A DNA stretch of 64,000 bases from Bosea sp. RAC05 (GTDB taxonomy: Bacteria > Pseudomonadota > Alphaproteobacteria > Rhizobiales > Beijerinckiaceae). Shown in pieces: positions 57,144 to 64,000 of the stretch (positions are counted from its first letter, which is position 1; each line of letters starts with the position of its first letter). The stretch is from assembly GCF_001713455.1 (NCBI RefSeq), contig NZ_CP016463.1, positions 248,001 to 312,000 of the forward strand, in the 5' to 3' direction. A program made the position numbers and the translations under genes. The notes beneath the pieces are model-generated. The model saw only the letters and a list, made by a program, of their open reading frames with translations. It did not search any database and was not told the origin of the DNA.

Positions 57144-57178
57144 AAAGGATCGCGAGAGATATGCTCTCGCGATCCTTT
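57144..57178 (-). terminator. Strong intrinsic terminator after the 111-residue gene
   Basis: A 15-bp perfect stem AAAGGATCGCGAGAG / CTCTCGCGATCCTTT with a 5-nt loop. Reading the minus strand, the stem is followed by TTCC just after a T-run, the classical rho-independent arrangement. It ends transcription from the gene at 57227. Confidence 0.85.
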
Positions 57179-57226
57179 GAAATTCTCAAGCGTTTCGCAA
57201 AGGCCGTTGCCCCTCGAAGCGACCTC

Positions 57227-57562
57227 TCAGGCCGTTGCAGAAACAGATTTGACCGCAGAGACAGGGGCGGTGACGCTCTGCTTCTTGAACCCGAAAACCG
57301 AGTAAACGACAGGGCCGATCTTGGGACGGATGATCGAGAGCTCCAGCCCCTGGAACGAGTTCTTCGACTTGGCACGAAGGTCTTCGATGATGTCTTCCGG
57401 CGACATGCCGAGCGGGACAGCGCCCTCTACATAGCTGCGCATGGATGCTTCCAGCGGGGCCAGCAGTTCGGCCTCGTAATCGCTCAGGCCAACAATGGCC
57501 AAGCGGAAAATGACCTGGTCCGCTTCGGCGGCAGCCAAGAAACCTGGTTCGTCGTACGCCAT
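57227..57562 (-). CDS. Unknown 111-residue protein
   Basis: No family recognised. Starts MAYDEPGFLAAAEADQVIFRL, continues EAELLAPLEASMRSYVEG, and ends with a serine/valine-rich tail AVKSVSATA. ATG at 57562 was chosen for a GGAAGG about 13 bases upstream and because the longer frame upstream (to 57859) has poor codon use and crosses palindromes. Single-gene unit with a strong terminator. Soluble; function unknown. Confidence 0.5.
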   Translation of the reverse strand: MAYDEPGFLAAAEADQVIFRLAIVGLSDYEAELLAPLEASMRSYVEGAVPLGMSPEDIIEDLRAKSKNSFQGLELSIIRPKIGPVVYSVFGFKKQSVTAPVSAVKSVSATA

Positions 57563-57994
57563 TCTGGGGTGTGACCTTCCGCCTGCCCGGATGAGCAGTT
57601 TCCTGCTGCTCGATCCTCCGATCCATGACACGACCGTCATGGAAATGTCTATAGATTTAGAAGTTTCCAAACGCGCCGATTTTGGTTTCCCCGGCGAGGT
57701 GCCGAAAAGCCACAACCTGACGTTTGTCCACCTCCCGGAGGAGGCTGCCACCCCCATCCGGTCTCTCTCTTTTAGCCATGGGGTTAACCCCTGGCCTAGC
57801 CCCAAATTCGCCGTACTCGGGAGCCGGTTGGAACTTGGTAAACTTTGATCAACTCCCACCAGGCCCGCTTTCGAATGTCAGCTTAAGACACTCGAAACCG
57901 CGTTTCGGCGACAGAACGGAACATGAACAAAATCCTGTCCACCGTCAAGGCATCCGGATTTTATTCCTGCCAAAGCGTGACACACTCAACCGCA
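57563..57994. other. Non-coding stretch with palindromes between the 111-residue gene and the coupling-protein gene
   Basis: About 430 bp with no convincing gene. It holds the perfect 12-bp palindrome GGGGTTAACCCC (57780-57791, within CCATG...CTGG), a small CGAAA/TTTCG inverted repeat (about 57893-57907), and an AT-rich stretch TCTATAGATTTAGAAG (57648-57663). It must contain the promoter of the gene at 57227. Its place beside the coupling protein makes it a candidate for cis-acting transfer or maintenance sequences, but no relaxase or nick motif is recognised. Confidence 0.4.
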
Positions 57995-58028
57995 ATCGAC
58001 CTCTGCCAGGCTTCTGGCAGAGGTCGAT
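57995..58028. terminator. 15-bp perfect hairpin after the coupling-protein gene
   Basis: ATCGACCTCTGCCAG (57995-58009), loop GCTT, CTGGCAGAGGTCGAT (58014-58028). It lies 35 bp beyond the coupling-protein stop. T-rich sequence (TGTTTTTTGA) occurs on the plus-strand side at 58040-58050, nine or more bases after the stem, so termination is likely but not textbook. Confidence 0.6.
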
Positions 58029-58062
58029 GAAAGTCGGCATTGTTTTTTGACAGGTGAGCCGG

Positions 58063-60864
58063 TCAGGCGCCTGCGACTTCATCCTCGTCGGCCGAGTTCG
58101 TATCGAGAAGGCTCGATAGGAAGTCGGTGATGAAGCCGGTTTCGGTCCCGTCGCCCTGAGCCAGTGAGGGAGCCGGATCGATCGCGCGCTCCACGGCGTA
58201 GGCCGCGGCGTCGATGGCCTCGCGGTTTTCTCGGGTGTCGGTTTCCGGAACCGGCCCACTGCCTGTCGCATGGAAGACCTTTTCCTCGACTTCCTCCCTC
58301 GTGACCTTGGTCGGGTCGAAGTCGAGATCCGAAAGCATGCGCATGACGGCATCGTTGGCGACCATCTCGTCGGTCGCGGTTGCCGTGCGACCAGCAATGT
58401 CCGTCCGGTGATCGAGGTCGGTGCGCATCAGCACCGGCCGGGCCTGCGGCATCTGGATGTCAGCTGGGATGAACTGACCGATGTCCTCATCGTCATCAGG
58501 CGGCACGAAATCGTTGTCCATCAAATCGGCCGGCGGAACATCGGATGGTGGGCGCCACGCGATCGGCTGGCCAGGCCGCGAGGGAGGCGGCACGCGCTTG
58601 TTGGCGGCAGCGTCGGCGATCGCAGCCTGCCACCCGGCCTTGTCTGCATTGCTGGACGGCGGGATCATATCCTCGTCGTCGAGATCCTCCGGCAACATCA
58701 TCCGCCCGCTGGTCGCTGCGCTGATGGCATCGGGCGGGATGTCGGCGCGCTGCACGGCGATCGGCCGCCCGGCTGCAGCCAGGGCAGACTTGCTGGCGAC
58801 CGCCGCACCTGCGAGAGCCGCGCCGTTGCTCATCACGGCGCGAGCGACGTGGAAGACTGCCGCAGACGCAGCCTCGGCGAGGGACTGCTTGGGCCGACGG
58901 GTCCGGTAGTCGTCAAAGGCCATCGCTGCCATTGCGATCTCGTCGCCGGCCTCAGCGCGCGCCAAGATCTGACCTTTGGCACTCACGGCCTCGCGCGCCA
59001 TCGCGGCGGCGAACCCCGGATCCAGAAGACGCTCCAGCACATCGGGCATGCGGTCGACATGCTCGACGTCGTCCAGCGAGGGCTTCTCGACCTGGATGAA
59101 GTGGTTTGGCTTGATCCGGTGCTTCTCGGCGTCGAAAGAGGTCGAAGGCGAGGCATAAAAGCCCCTGGCGCGTACGACCAGGCTCTTGAAGGTGATGTGC
59201 ATCTCACCTTCGCTCTGGTCGGCGAGATCGCGGAAATTGATGACGTCGCCCTGTTCGAGCCCGGCTTCGGTCTGGTCACGGTAGAGCTGCCCGCCGATCT
59301 CGCCGACTTCGCCCTGGTAGCCGCGCAGCTGCGTCCGGATCGCCTTGCCGCCGCGCTTGGTCGCGAGCTCGGCCGTCTTATCCGGGTCTTCCGTCCGCAT
59401 ATAGATCTTGATGTTGGTGTTGCCGATGATCGAGTCGGCTTCCTTATCGGCCAGGCGCTTCATCGCGGAGATGTCCTGCGATGCATAGACCATCGAAAAG
59501 CCCAGGCTTCGGGCCTGGGCGGCCATCAGCGCCATGCCTTCAACGGTGTAGTAGCCAACCTCGTCAAGGATCACCAGGAACGGGCTAGGAGCGTTCGTGA
59601 CACGAACCTTGACGACCTTGTTCCAGGAACCCTCGATCTCCGAGCCGAGCGTGCCGCCCATCATGCCCTTGAGGTTCGCCACGACGATCTTGCCGAGGTT
59701 TGCGATTTCGTCGCCCGCCTTTTCCAGAGCCGGGAGCATGATGACGAGGATGCGGCGGTTGAGGACGACATCGTGCATGTCGACTTCGCCGAACGGAGTC
59801 GAGAAAATGTGGCCGTAGACGTCGGCCAGCGAGCCCATGATCCTGGTGAACTGCATCTCCAGGTAGCCGTGCTGATCGAGCGTCGTCTGCGCCTGCTTGT
59901 ATTCCTTCTCCTCCACATAGCCGGGCAGAGAGGTCAGGTAGCTCTGCAGCGACTTGCGGATGTGGCCTGGAAGGTCAGGGTTCTTCTTGACGCTGGCGAG
60001 GTCGATAATGCGCTTGAGGTTGAGATAGTCGCGGATCGTGCCGACGTTCAGATCGACAACGTTCTGGTCTCGAAGATAGGTCAGGGCGCGCATCACACCG
60101 GTGAACATCGCCGTGGCACGACCCTTCCACATGCCACCATCGCCACCCGCGTCATCCATGAGCGAGACGACCATCTGGGTCAGCGAATCCGACGCGCCCG
60201 TTGAGAACGGATTCAGGGAGTTCGACATCATGCCCCAGCCGCCGGCGCCGATGTCGCGGTTTCCGGTCATGAAGTTCAGCACGAGGACATCATCTTCGCG
60301 GCCAAATCGGCGAGCGAGCATGTAGAGCTTGGCAAATAGCGAGACGTCACCCTTGCCGTCGCAGAACAGACAGCCCGATGACCACGTCAGCGCGTTCGCG
60401 ACGAAGCCGATGAGCGTTTCGGTTTTACCGGCGCCCGTCGTGCCCAGGACCAGGAAATGCTGGCGGCAATCGTCGTTGGTCAACCACGCCTGTCGGCCAG
60501 TGACCAGATCGGTTCCCAGGTAGAAGATGCCTTCGCCGTTTTTGAGTTTGCCGCGGCGTTTTGGGTCCGGATCTGGATTGCGAGGGTCGGGCTGTGCAGC
60601 GACGATCGGCATTTTGAGCGGCATGTCGTGGCGCCGCGCCACTGCCCACCAAGTGACGAAACCGGACAAGATCAACATGATGTCGGCGATAGCCGGTGCA
60701 TAGAACCCGGCGCCCGCGAGGGAGCCGACGAACAATGCCGCGTTCTGCGGATTGCTCAGCCAGATCAGGAATCGCTTGGTACGAGGAGTCGTATCCCGCT
60801 GGATAAACTCCTCGTTGATCTCCTGCGCCTGCGTGATGCCACGCGTTTTGCGGTTGTTCGACAT
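58063..60864 (-). CDS. DotL/IcmO (TrbC) type IV coupling protein
   Basis: Inner-membrane coupling ATPase that feeds DNA into the I-type conjugation channel. The 933-residue protein has two N-terminal membrane helices (AALFVGSLAGAGFYAPAIA; DIMLILSGFVTWWAVA), Walker A LVLGTTGAGKTETLIGFVANAL (about 138-159; key GTTGAGKT), the CDGKGD block, and Walker B LVILDEVGYYTVEGM with ASQDISAMKRLAD. The long C-terminal 280 residues are acidic and proline-rich, as in DotL, where they recruit adaptors. R64 TrbC is of similar kind. ATG at 60864 follows AGGA at 7 bases. Pairs with IcmB 10 kb away and a TrbB-like gene next door. Confidence 0.88.
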   Translation of the reverse strand: MSNNRKTRGITQAQEINEEFIQRDTTPRTKRFLIWLSNPQNAALFVGSLAGAGFYAPAIADIMLILSGFVTWWAVARRHDMPLKMPIVAAQPDPRNPDPDPKRRGKLKNGEGIFYLGTDLVTGRQAWLTNDDCRQHFLVLGTTGAGKTETLIGFVANALTWSSGCLFCDGKGDVSLFAKLYMLARRFGREDDVLVLNFMTGNRDIGAGGWGMMSNSLNPFSTGASDSLTQMVVSLMDDAGGDGGMWKGRATAMFTGVMRALTYLRDQNVVDLNVGTIRDYLNLKRIIDLASVKKNPDLPGHIRKSLQSYLTSLPGYVEEKEYKQAQTTLDQHGYLEMQFTRIMGSLADVYGHIFSTPFGEVDMHDVVLNRRILVIMLPALEKAGDEIANLGKIVVANLKGMMGGTLGSEIEGSWNKVVKVRVTNAPSPFLVILDEVGYYTVEGMALMAAQARSLGFSMVYASQDISAMKRLADKEADSIIGNTNIKIYMRTEDPDKTAELATKRGGKAIRTQLRGYQGEVGEIGGQLYRDQTEAGLEQGDVINFRDLADQSEGEMHITFKSLVVRARGFYASPSTSFDAEKHRIKPNHFIQVEKPSLDDVEHVDRMPDVLERLLDPGFAAAMAREAVSAKGQILARAEAGDEIAMAAMAFDDYRTRRPKQSLAEAASAAVFHVARAVMSNGAALAGAAVASKSALAAAGRPIAVQRADIPPDAISAATSGRMMLPEDLDDEDMIPPSSNADKAGWQAAIADAAANKRVPPPSRPGQPIAWRPPSDVPPADLMDNDFVPPDDDEDIGQFIPADIQMPQARPVLMRTDLDHRTDIAGRTATATDEMVANDAVMRMLSDLDFDPTKVTREEVEEKVFHATGSGPVPETDTRENREAIDAAAYAVERAIDPAPSLAQGDGTETGFITDFLSSLLDTNSADEDEVAGA

Positions 60865-60967
60865 TGGCGATCCTGAGTCCGTTCGAAAGGATTAAACTAC
60901 GGAATCAGATGACATTCAAATGGGGTAACGAGACCAGATGGATTGCATCGAGAATTTGATTGAATGT

Positions 60968-60995
60968 CGAAGGATCAGAAGTTACCGATCCTTCG
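60968..60995. promoter_or_regulatory. 9-bp inverted repeat in the divergent region before the 71-residue gene
   Basis: CGAAGGATC (60968-60976), 10-nt spacer, GATCCTTCG (60987-60995), between the coupling-protein start and the small plus-strand gene. The length and spacing fit a dimer operator. Its GGATC half-sites contain GATC. Confidence 0.45.
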
Positions 60996-61033
60996 CCTCC
61001 GTACGACTCGTGAGGCCGATTCGGAGAGTGACA

Positions 61034-61249
61034 ATGTCAGCGAACCAAGACCAGCAGGCGGCTTCCCCGCGCATCGAGCAGCGCACCTTCGGCTTCGGCG
61101 CCGGCCCGCGCGCGCGCCGCAAGATACCCACCGGTGGGCGCAGCAACCAGGACCTCATCGACGAGTACTTGGCCAACAACAAGGTCACCAAGTGCCCGAC
61201 GCGTTTCGCTGACGGGGCTGTTCGTACGAGCGGCTCTTACGATTTCTGA
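61034..61249 (+). CDS. Small unknown basic protein (71 residues)
   Basis: No family recognised. A small protein beginning MSANQDQQAASPRIEQRTFGFG and rich in arginine/glycine (GAGPRARRKIPTGGRSNQ), ending RTSGSYDF. GGAG lies 8 bases before the ATG at 61034. It is divergent from the coupling protein and converges with the TrbB-like gene (48-bp gap). Its base use matches coding sequence; existence is moderately supported. Confidence 0.5.
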   Translation: MSANQDQQAASPRIEQRTFGFGAGPRARRKIPTGGRSNQDLIDEYLANNKVTKCPTRFADGAVRTSGSYDF

Positions 61250-61297
61250 AACGGCCTGGGCCATGCTTGCCCAGGCATGGCCCCCACCGCTCCCTCC

Positions 61298-61885
61298 TCA
61301 AGAAGCCGCGCCAGCCATCCAGGCGATGTCGTCGGGTCTCGGATCACCCCGGACGACACGAGTCAGCCCGGCCCTGTCCGTAAAGACGGCCGTTGGGGTC
61401 GAAAACGCCCTGAAAGTCGCCTCCCAAAGCCATCTTCCGATCTTCAGATCGAGAATGTCGTCCTGCTTGCGAATGATGGCGTCCAGATGGGAATCGATCT
61501 GCCGCGGGAGTGATCCCTTCAACGATCGTTCGACAAGCTCACCCTGAAGCGTCGCTCGGTCACGGTTTGCCAGGACCCTGGCCACAGACGATCGCCCTTC
61601 AGCTGTCTGACCGGAGAACGGGATCCAGCGCCAGCGGCACTGGCCGAGCAGCTCTGCAGCGACATCGAAGATCGCGAGCGAGTGCCCGCAATCGGGCGAG
61701 ATGATCACCTGGACAAGACCGCCCGCTCCTTCCTCGACAGCTTCAAGCTCTGCAAGCATGTCAACGAGCTCCCGGCGCCCGACAAGTCCGACCCGAGCCT
61801 GAGCCGGCGGTCCAAGCAGCGATGCTGCCAGACCCGTCAGAACCGCGCGCCTCCCATGATCCACCGAATCATTCCTTCCAGTCAT
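61298..61885 (-). CDS. TrbB-like thioredoxin-fold periplasmic protein
   Basis: A 195-residue protein with an N-terminal signal (DHGRRAVLTGLAASLLGPPAQA; a twin-arginine-like RR is visible) and a thioredoxin-type core: IISPDCGHSLAIFDVAAELL (active-site CGHS, Cys-x-x-Ser, about 68-75) and TPTAVFTDRAGLTRVV with the cis-proline. A CxxS site suggests a chaperone-like or isomerase role without full oxidoreduction. In R64 the DsbC-like TrbB lies beside TrbC, and here the coupling protein is 430 bp away, so the assignment fits. Similarity is by fold and place only. Confidence 0.65.
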   Translation of the reverse strand: MTGRNDSVDHGRRAVLTGLAASLLGPPAQARVGLVGRRELVDMLAELEAVEEGAGGLVQVIISPDCGHSLAIFDVAAELLGQCRWRWIPFSGQTAEGRSSVARVLANRDRATLQGELVERSLKGSLPRQIDSHLDAIIRKQDDILDLKIGRWLWEATFRAFSTPTAVFTDRAGLTRVVRGDPRPDDIAWMAGAAS

Positions 61886-61941
61886 GGCTTCGGCGCGCTG
61901 CAACGTAGACAGTACGGCCTATACGAATCGGACATCGATCC

Positions 61942-62727
61942 ATGCTCAAGTTCATTCTGCTGGCCCTATCCATGGTTTGTCTATCCGGCCCGCAGGCTTC
62001 TGCCGTTGAGCCTGCCGCGCCCTGGCCTGATGCGGCAAGATCGCGCCCGCTGCCGCGACCATCATGGGTGCTGGTCGTGCCGGCGAGGCGGTTACCTTCA
62101 GGCGCTCTGTCGATCTGGGACAGGACTGACAGCTGGGCTCGCATGTGGCGAGCGCCCGCAACCATCGACGGGCTGCGTTTCGTACCGGTGTTTGGCGACG
62201 ACCAGGACAAGCGCTCGATCACGGCCGAGGCCATCGACGGCATGATCGTCGACAGCCTCGACATCGTCATGCGCAAATACGGCGCGCCGGCGATTGCGCT
62301 GGCAGTCACCGATGGAAATTCAGTCGCGCTCGCAGGCTGGGTGCCAGGCTGGTCGGCTTCCTGGGAACCATCGGAATACATCTCCGACCCATCCGAAACC
62401 AGGAAAAGGGCTCTGTCGACGCTTTCGTCGATGTTCCGGTCGACTGGTCAGGCACGCTCGCCTGTCCGAGAGACGACACGCGTCAATGCGGGCGACATCG
62501 AAATCGAGGCTTACCGAACAGGGAACAACGGAGAGACCGAGTACCGGCTGGTCCTTCTTCCGGCACCAGGTGGGACGGCAGAGGACGCGCGGTCGACGCT
62601 TGAGCAGTTGCCGGGGCTCGTGACCTTGTCGGCCGAGCCGTACGCCGAGGGTCTGCGACTGGTCGTCTCCAAAGCGCAGGGCCGCATCGAGGCCGAGCTC
62701 AGAGCGCTGGGTTTTTCGGTGCGCTGA
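61942..62727 (+). CDS. Secreted protein of unknown function (261 residues)
   Basis: No family recognised. A Sec signal peptide MLKFILLALSMVCLSGPQASA (cleavage after ASA, about 20-21) precedes a proline-rich start (AAPWPDAARSRPLPRPSW) and a mixed alpha/beta mature domain: VLVVPARRLPSGALSIWDR, GLRFVPVFGDDQDKRSITAEAIDGMI, and RRYGAPAIALAV-type strands. Divergent from the TrbB-like gene with 56 bp between starts. Periplasmic location and position suggest a conjugation accessory, but this is not shown. Confidence 0.55.
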   Translation: MLKFILLALSMVCLSGPQASAVEPAAPWPDAARSRPLPRPSWVLVVPARRLPSGALSIWDRTDSWARMWRAPATIDGLRFVPVFGDDQDKRSITAEAIDGMIVDSLDIVMRKYGAPAIALAVTDGNSVALAGWVPGWSASWEPSEYISDPSETRKRALSTLSSMFRSTGQARSPVRETTRVNAGDIEIEAYRTGNNGETEYRLVLLPAPGGTAEDARSTLEQLPGLVTLSAEPYAEGLRLVVSKAQGRIEAELRALGFSVR

Positions 62728-62784
62728 AGATGAGGCAGATCCGCATCACTCAAACAACCGACGTCCTCTGCGCAGATAGCTGGC

Positions 62785-63735
62785 TCACACTCCAGGGCAG
62801 CTGAGCGCGATTGCATCCCCATCGTCGAAATCCAGGGGCTCGCGGACCCAGGACATCTCCTCGATGCTCTCATATGCCTGGAGCGCCTCCATCGCCTGAG
62901 TGCCGCCAAAGTCATGGAAGCGCCAGAAGAACCCGTCTGCCTCCACGATCATCTCGTCCTCACGTTCGGAGACCGTGTCGGATTCGCGATGATGGGTTCC
63001 GACATAACCATAGGCCTCGCAGGGGCGCCCGCCAGGCAACATGCCAGGCCCGATGACTTCCACCTTCTGCGGGTCGACGAAGTAGGTCGGCATGCGATCA
63101 TAATCCGGCACTACCCGGTCACCATATCCGTCCTTGTAGGGTCGCCGCATGGTGACGGAGATCGGATACTCTCCCTTGTGGTTCAGCCTCGTCACGACGC
63201 CGATCGAGCCAGGAACAGGGTAAGCTCGATCGTTGCTCTCCTGGATGATCCCGAGGCTGTTCACATGCGAGGGGACATCAGTGAACCGAACCACTGTTCC
63301 CAGAGGGAGGAACATGCTCAGGGGCTCGCTTTCCAAGCGCGCGATCTTCGACCGCAGATGCCGTTCATGATCGCTGAACGCGGCGAGAGTCTCCCCGGAT
63401 GGACCGGTGAGGTCGTCGATATAGCCCTGGGTTTCCATCCTTTGTGAATCGTCAACGGCGCTATCCCGCATCCGGGTATAGCGGTCGATGCGATCCTGAT
63501 GATCCCGCTGCTTTGCTTCGACTTTCGCCAGCACCCTTTTCATGTCGCTGACGAGATCGCGCGCCGCGAGGGCGACAGGCAAAGGAACGCCTTCTGCGGC
63601 CGCCGCCTCAGACGATACGGGCTCAGGGTTGTGGGCTGTCAGGATCGGGTCCTTGGTGGGATCCAGTCCGAGCGCACGGTTCAGTTTCGCGATGTGAGCA
63701 AGAGCTGCTGCAAATTGAGCTTCGGTCGGCGCCAT
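62785..63735 (-). CDS. Unknown 316-residue protein
   Basis: No family recognised. The first 140 residues are helical and charged (EAQFAAALAHIAKLNRALGL; LVSDMKRVLAKVEAKQRDHQ; RYTRMRDSAVDDSQRM), consistent with a coiled coil; the remaining part is beta-rich (MFLPLGTVVRFTDVPSHVNS; GVVTRLNHKGEYPISVTMR), ending SWVREPLDFDDGDAIALSCPGV. Soluble. It follows the partial gene at the right edge on the same strand after a terminator, and converges with the secreted-protein gene. Confidence 0.55.
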   Translation of the reverse strand: MAPTEAQFAAALAHIAKLNRALGLDPTKDPILTAHNPEPVSSEAAAAEGVPLPVALAARDLVSDMKRVLAKVEAKQRDHQDRIDRYTRMRDSAVDDSQRMETQGYIDDLTGPSGETLAAFSDHERHLRSKIARLESEPLSMFLPLGTVVRFTDVPSHVNSLGIIQESNDRAYPVPGSIGVVTRLNHKGEYPISVTMRRPYKDGYGDRVVPDYDRMPTYFVDPQKVEVIGPGMLPGGRPCEAYGYVGTHHRESDTVSEREDEMIVEADGFFWRFHDFGGTQAMEALQAYESIEEMSWVREPLDFDDGDAIALSCPGV

Positions 63736-63816
63736 CTGGGATCATCCTGTGCGGTCAGACTTGGGTCGGTGATCCCAATGATGGTCAACTCCGACCGCGA
63801 AAGTCGGAAACGGCAA

Positions 63817-63846
63817 AAGGGCCCGCGGCGGAGACCACGAGCCCTT
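63817..63846 (-). terminator. Intrinsic terminator after the partial right-edge gene
   Basis: On the minus strand AAGGGCTCG pairs with CGGGCCCTT (one T-G wobble) around a 12-nt loop and is followed by TTGCC, with T-run TTTT at the stem end. It lies 18 bp after the stop at 63864 and before the 316-residue gene. Confidence 0.7.
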
Positions 63847-63863
63847 CATGAACAGACTTCGGA

Positions 63864-64000
63864 TCAGCGCAGGCCGATGCCCTGGGATGCCTCGAGGCGG
63901 TTCTCGTACTTGGCGATGGCATCCGAGATATCGATGCCCGAGCCGAGCCGCTCGAATTCGCCTGAGGAGATCTTCACGCGACCGTTGTCGATCTCGATCA
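63864..64000 (-). CDS. C-terminal end of an unknown gene (cut by window edge)
   Basis: The last 45 codons of a minus-strand gene: IEIDNGRVKISSGEFERLG, SGIDISDAIAKYENRLEASQ, then GIGLR and a TGA at 63864-63866. The fragment is acidic and helical, too short to assign. Frame is chosen because it is the only one open to the edge with good codon use, and a terminator follows. Confidence 0.5.
   Translation of the reverse strand, partial: IEIDNGRVKISSGEFERLGSGIDISDAIAKYENRLEASQGIGLR

Noticed and set aside
1..64000. tRNA, rRNA or riboswitch genes
   Set aside because: No stretch was recognised with the needed conserved arms or known motifs, though reading by eye could miss a single tRNA.

Overview
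The window is GC-rich (about 60-65 % by eye) and carries features typical of Alphaproteobacteria, probably Hyphomicrobiales: GANTC sites clustered in intergenic DNA, TTG/GTG starts, and an I-type (Dot/Icm-like, MPF_I) conjugation apparatus. That apparatus is represented by an IcmB/DotO (TraU) ATPase, a DotL/IcmO (TrbC) coupling protein, a TrbB-like thioredoxin-fold protein and a prepilin peptidase. With a giant prim-pol/helicase fusion, toxin-antitoxin pairs and a plasmid-type CRISPR system, this points to a large conjugative plasmid or integrative element. No rRNA or tRNA gene was seen.

Layout. 0-6.6 kb: 5' part of a Dam-type adenine methylase, a 1365-residue primase/polymerase-helicase fusion, and two unknown genes, all on the minus strand. 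6.7-10.4 kb: an unknown gene, then a hipB-hipA-ATPase operon behind three operator-like palindromes, then a release-factor-like gene interrupted by one in-frame TGA. 10.6-16.7 kb: a complete type IV-A CRISPR-Cas locus (cas6e-like, csf1, csf2, dinG/csf4, csf3) with an 8-repeat/7-spacer array and no cas1/cas2/cas3. 16.9-28.9 kb: surface polysaccharide genes (SAM methyltransferase, Wzx-like flippase, phosphoribosyltransferase-like protein, two family-2 glycosyltransferases, HAD protein, Wzy/ligase-like membrane protein, glycosyltransferase, polyprenyl-phosphate sugar transferase).

29-38.5 kb: lipoprotein, macro-domain protein, RecJ, thioredoxin reductase, a DUF2491-DUF350-PspA envelope-stress-like operon, a Phd-type toxin-antitoxin pair, a PilZ protein and two unknown genes. 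38.6-53.3 kb: one long minus-strand block reading (in transcription order) two unknown genes, prepilin peptidase, RecD2-like helicase, IcmB, then a restriction-like trio of DNA methyltransferase, DEAD/DEAH helicase and GIY-YIG nuclease. 53.4-64 kb: two unknown genes, an OmpR/EnvZ-type two-component system, two unknown genes, a 500-bp non-coding stretch, the DotL-like coupling protein, the TrbB-like protein and flanking unknowns.

Working together, the element appears to carry its own replication/priming, transfer, surface-modification and inter-element defence functions. The most remarkable items are: the type IV-A locus with dinG between csf2 and csf3, whose DinG P-loop ends GKG instead of GK[ST] and whose Cas6 lacks the expected histidine; a release-factor homologue with a UGA exactly where relatives have a conserved aromatic residue; a long imperfect hairpin just beyond the CRISPR array; and a methyltransferase-helicase-GIY-YIG module placed in the conjugation block. 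All homology calls are by eye from motifs and family memory; no searches were run.
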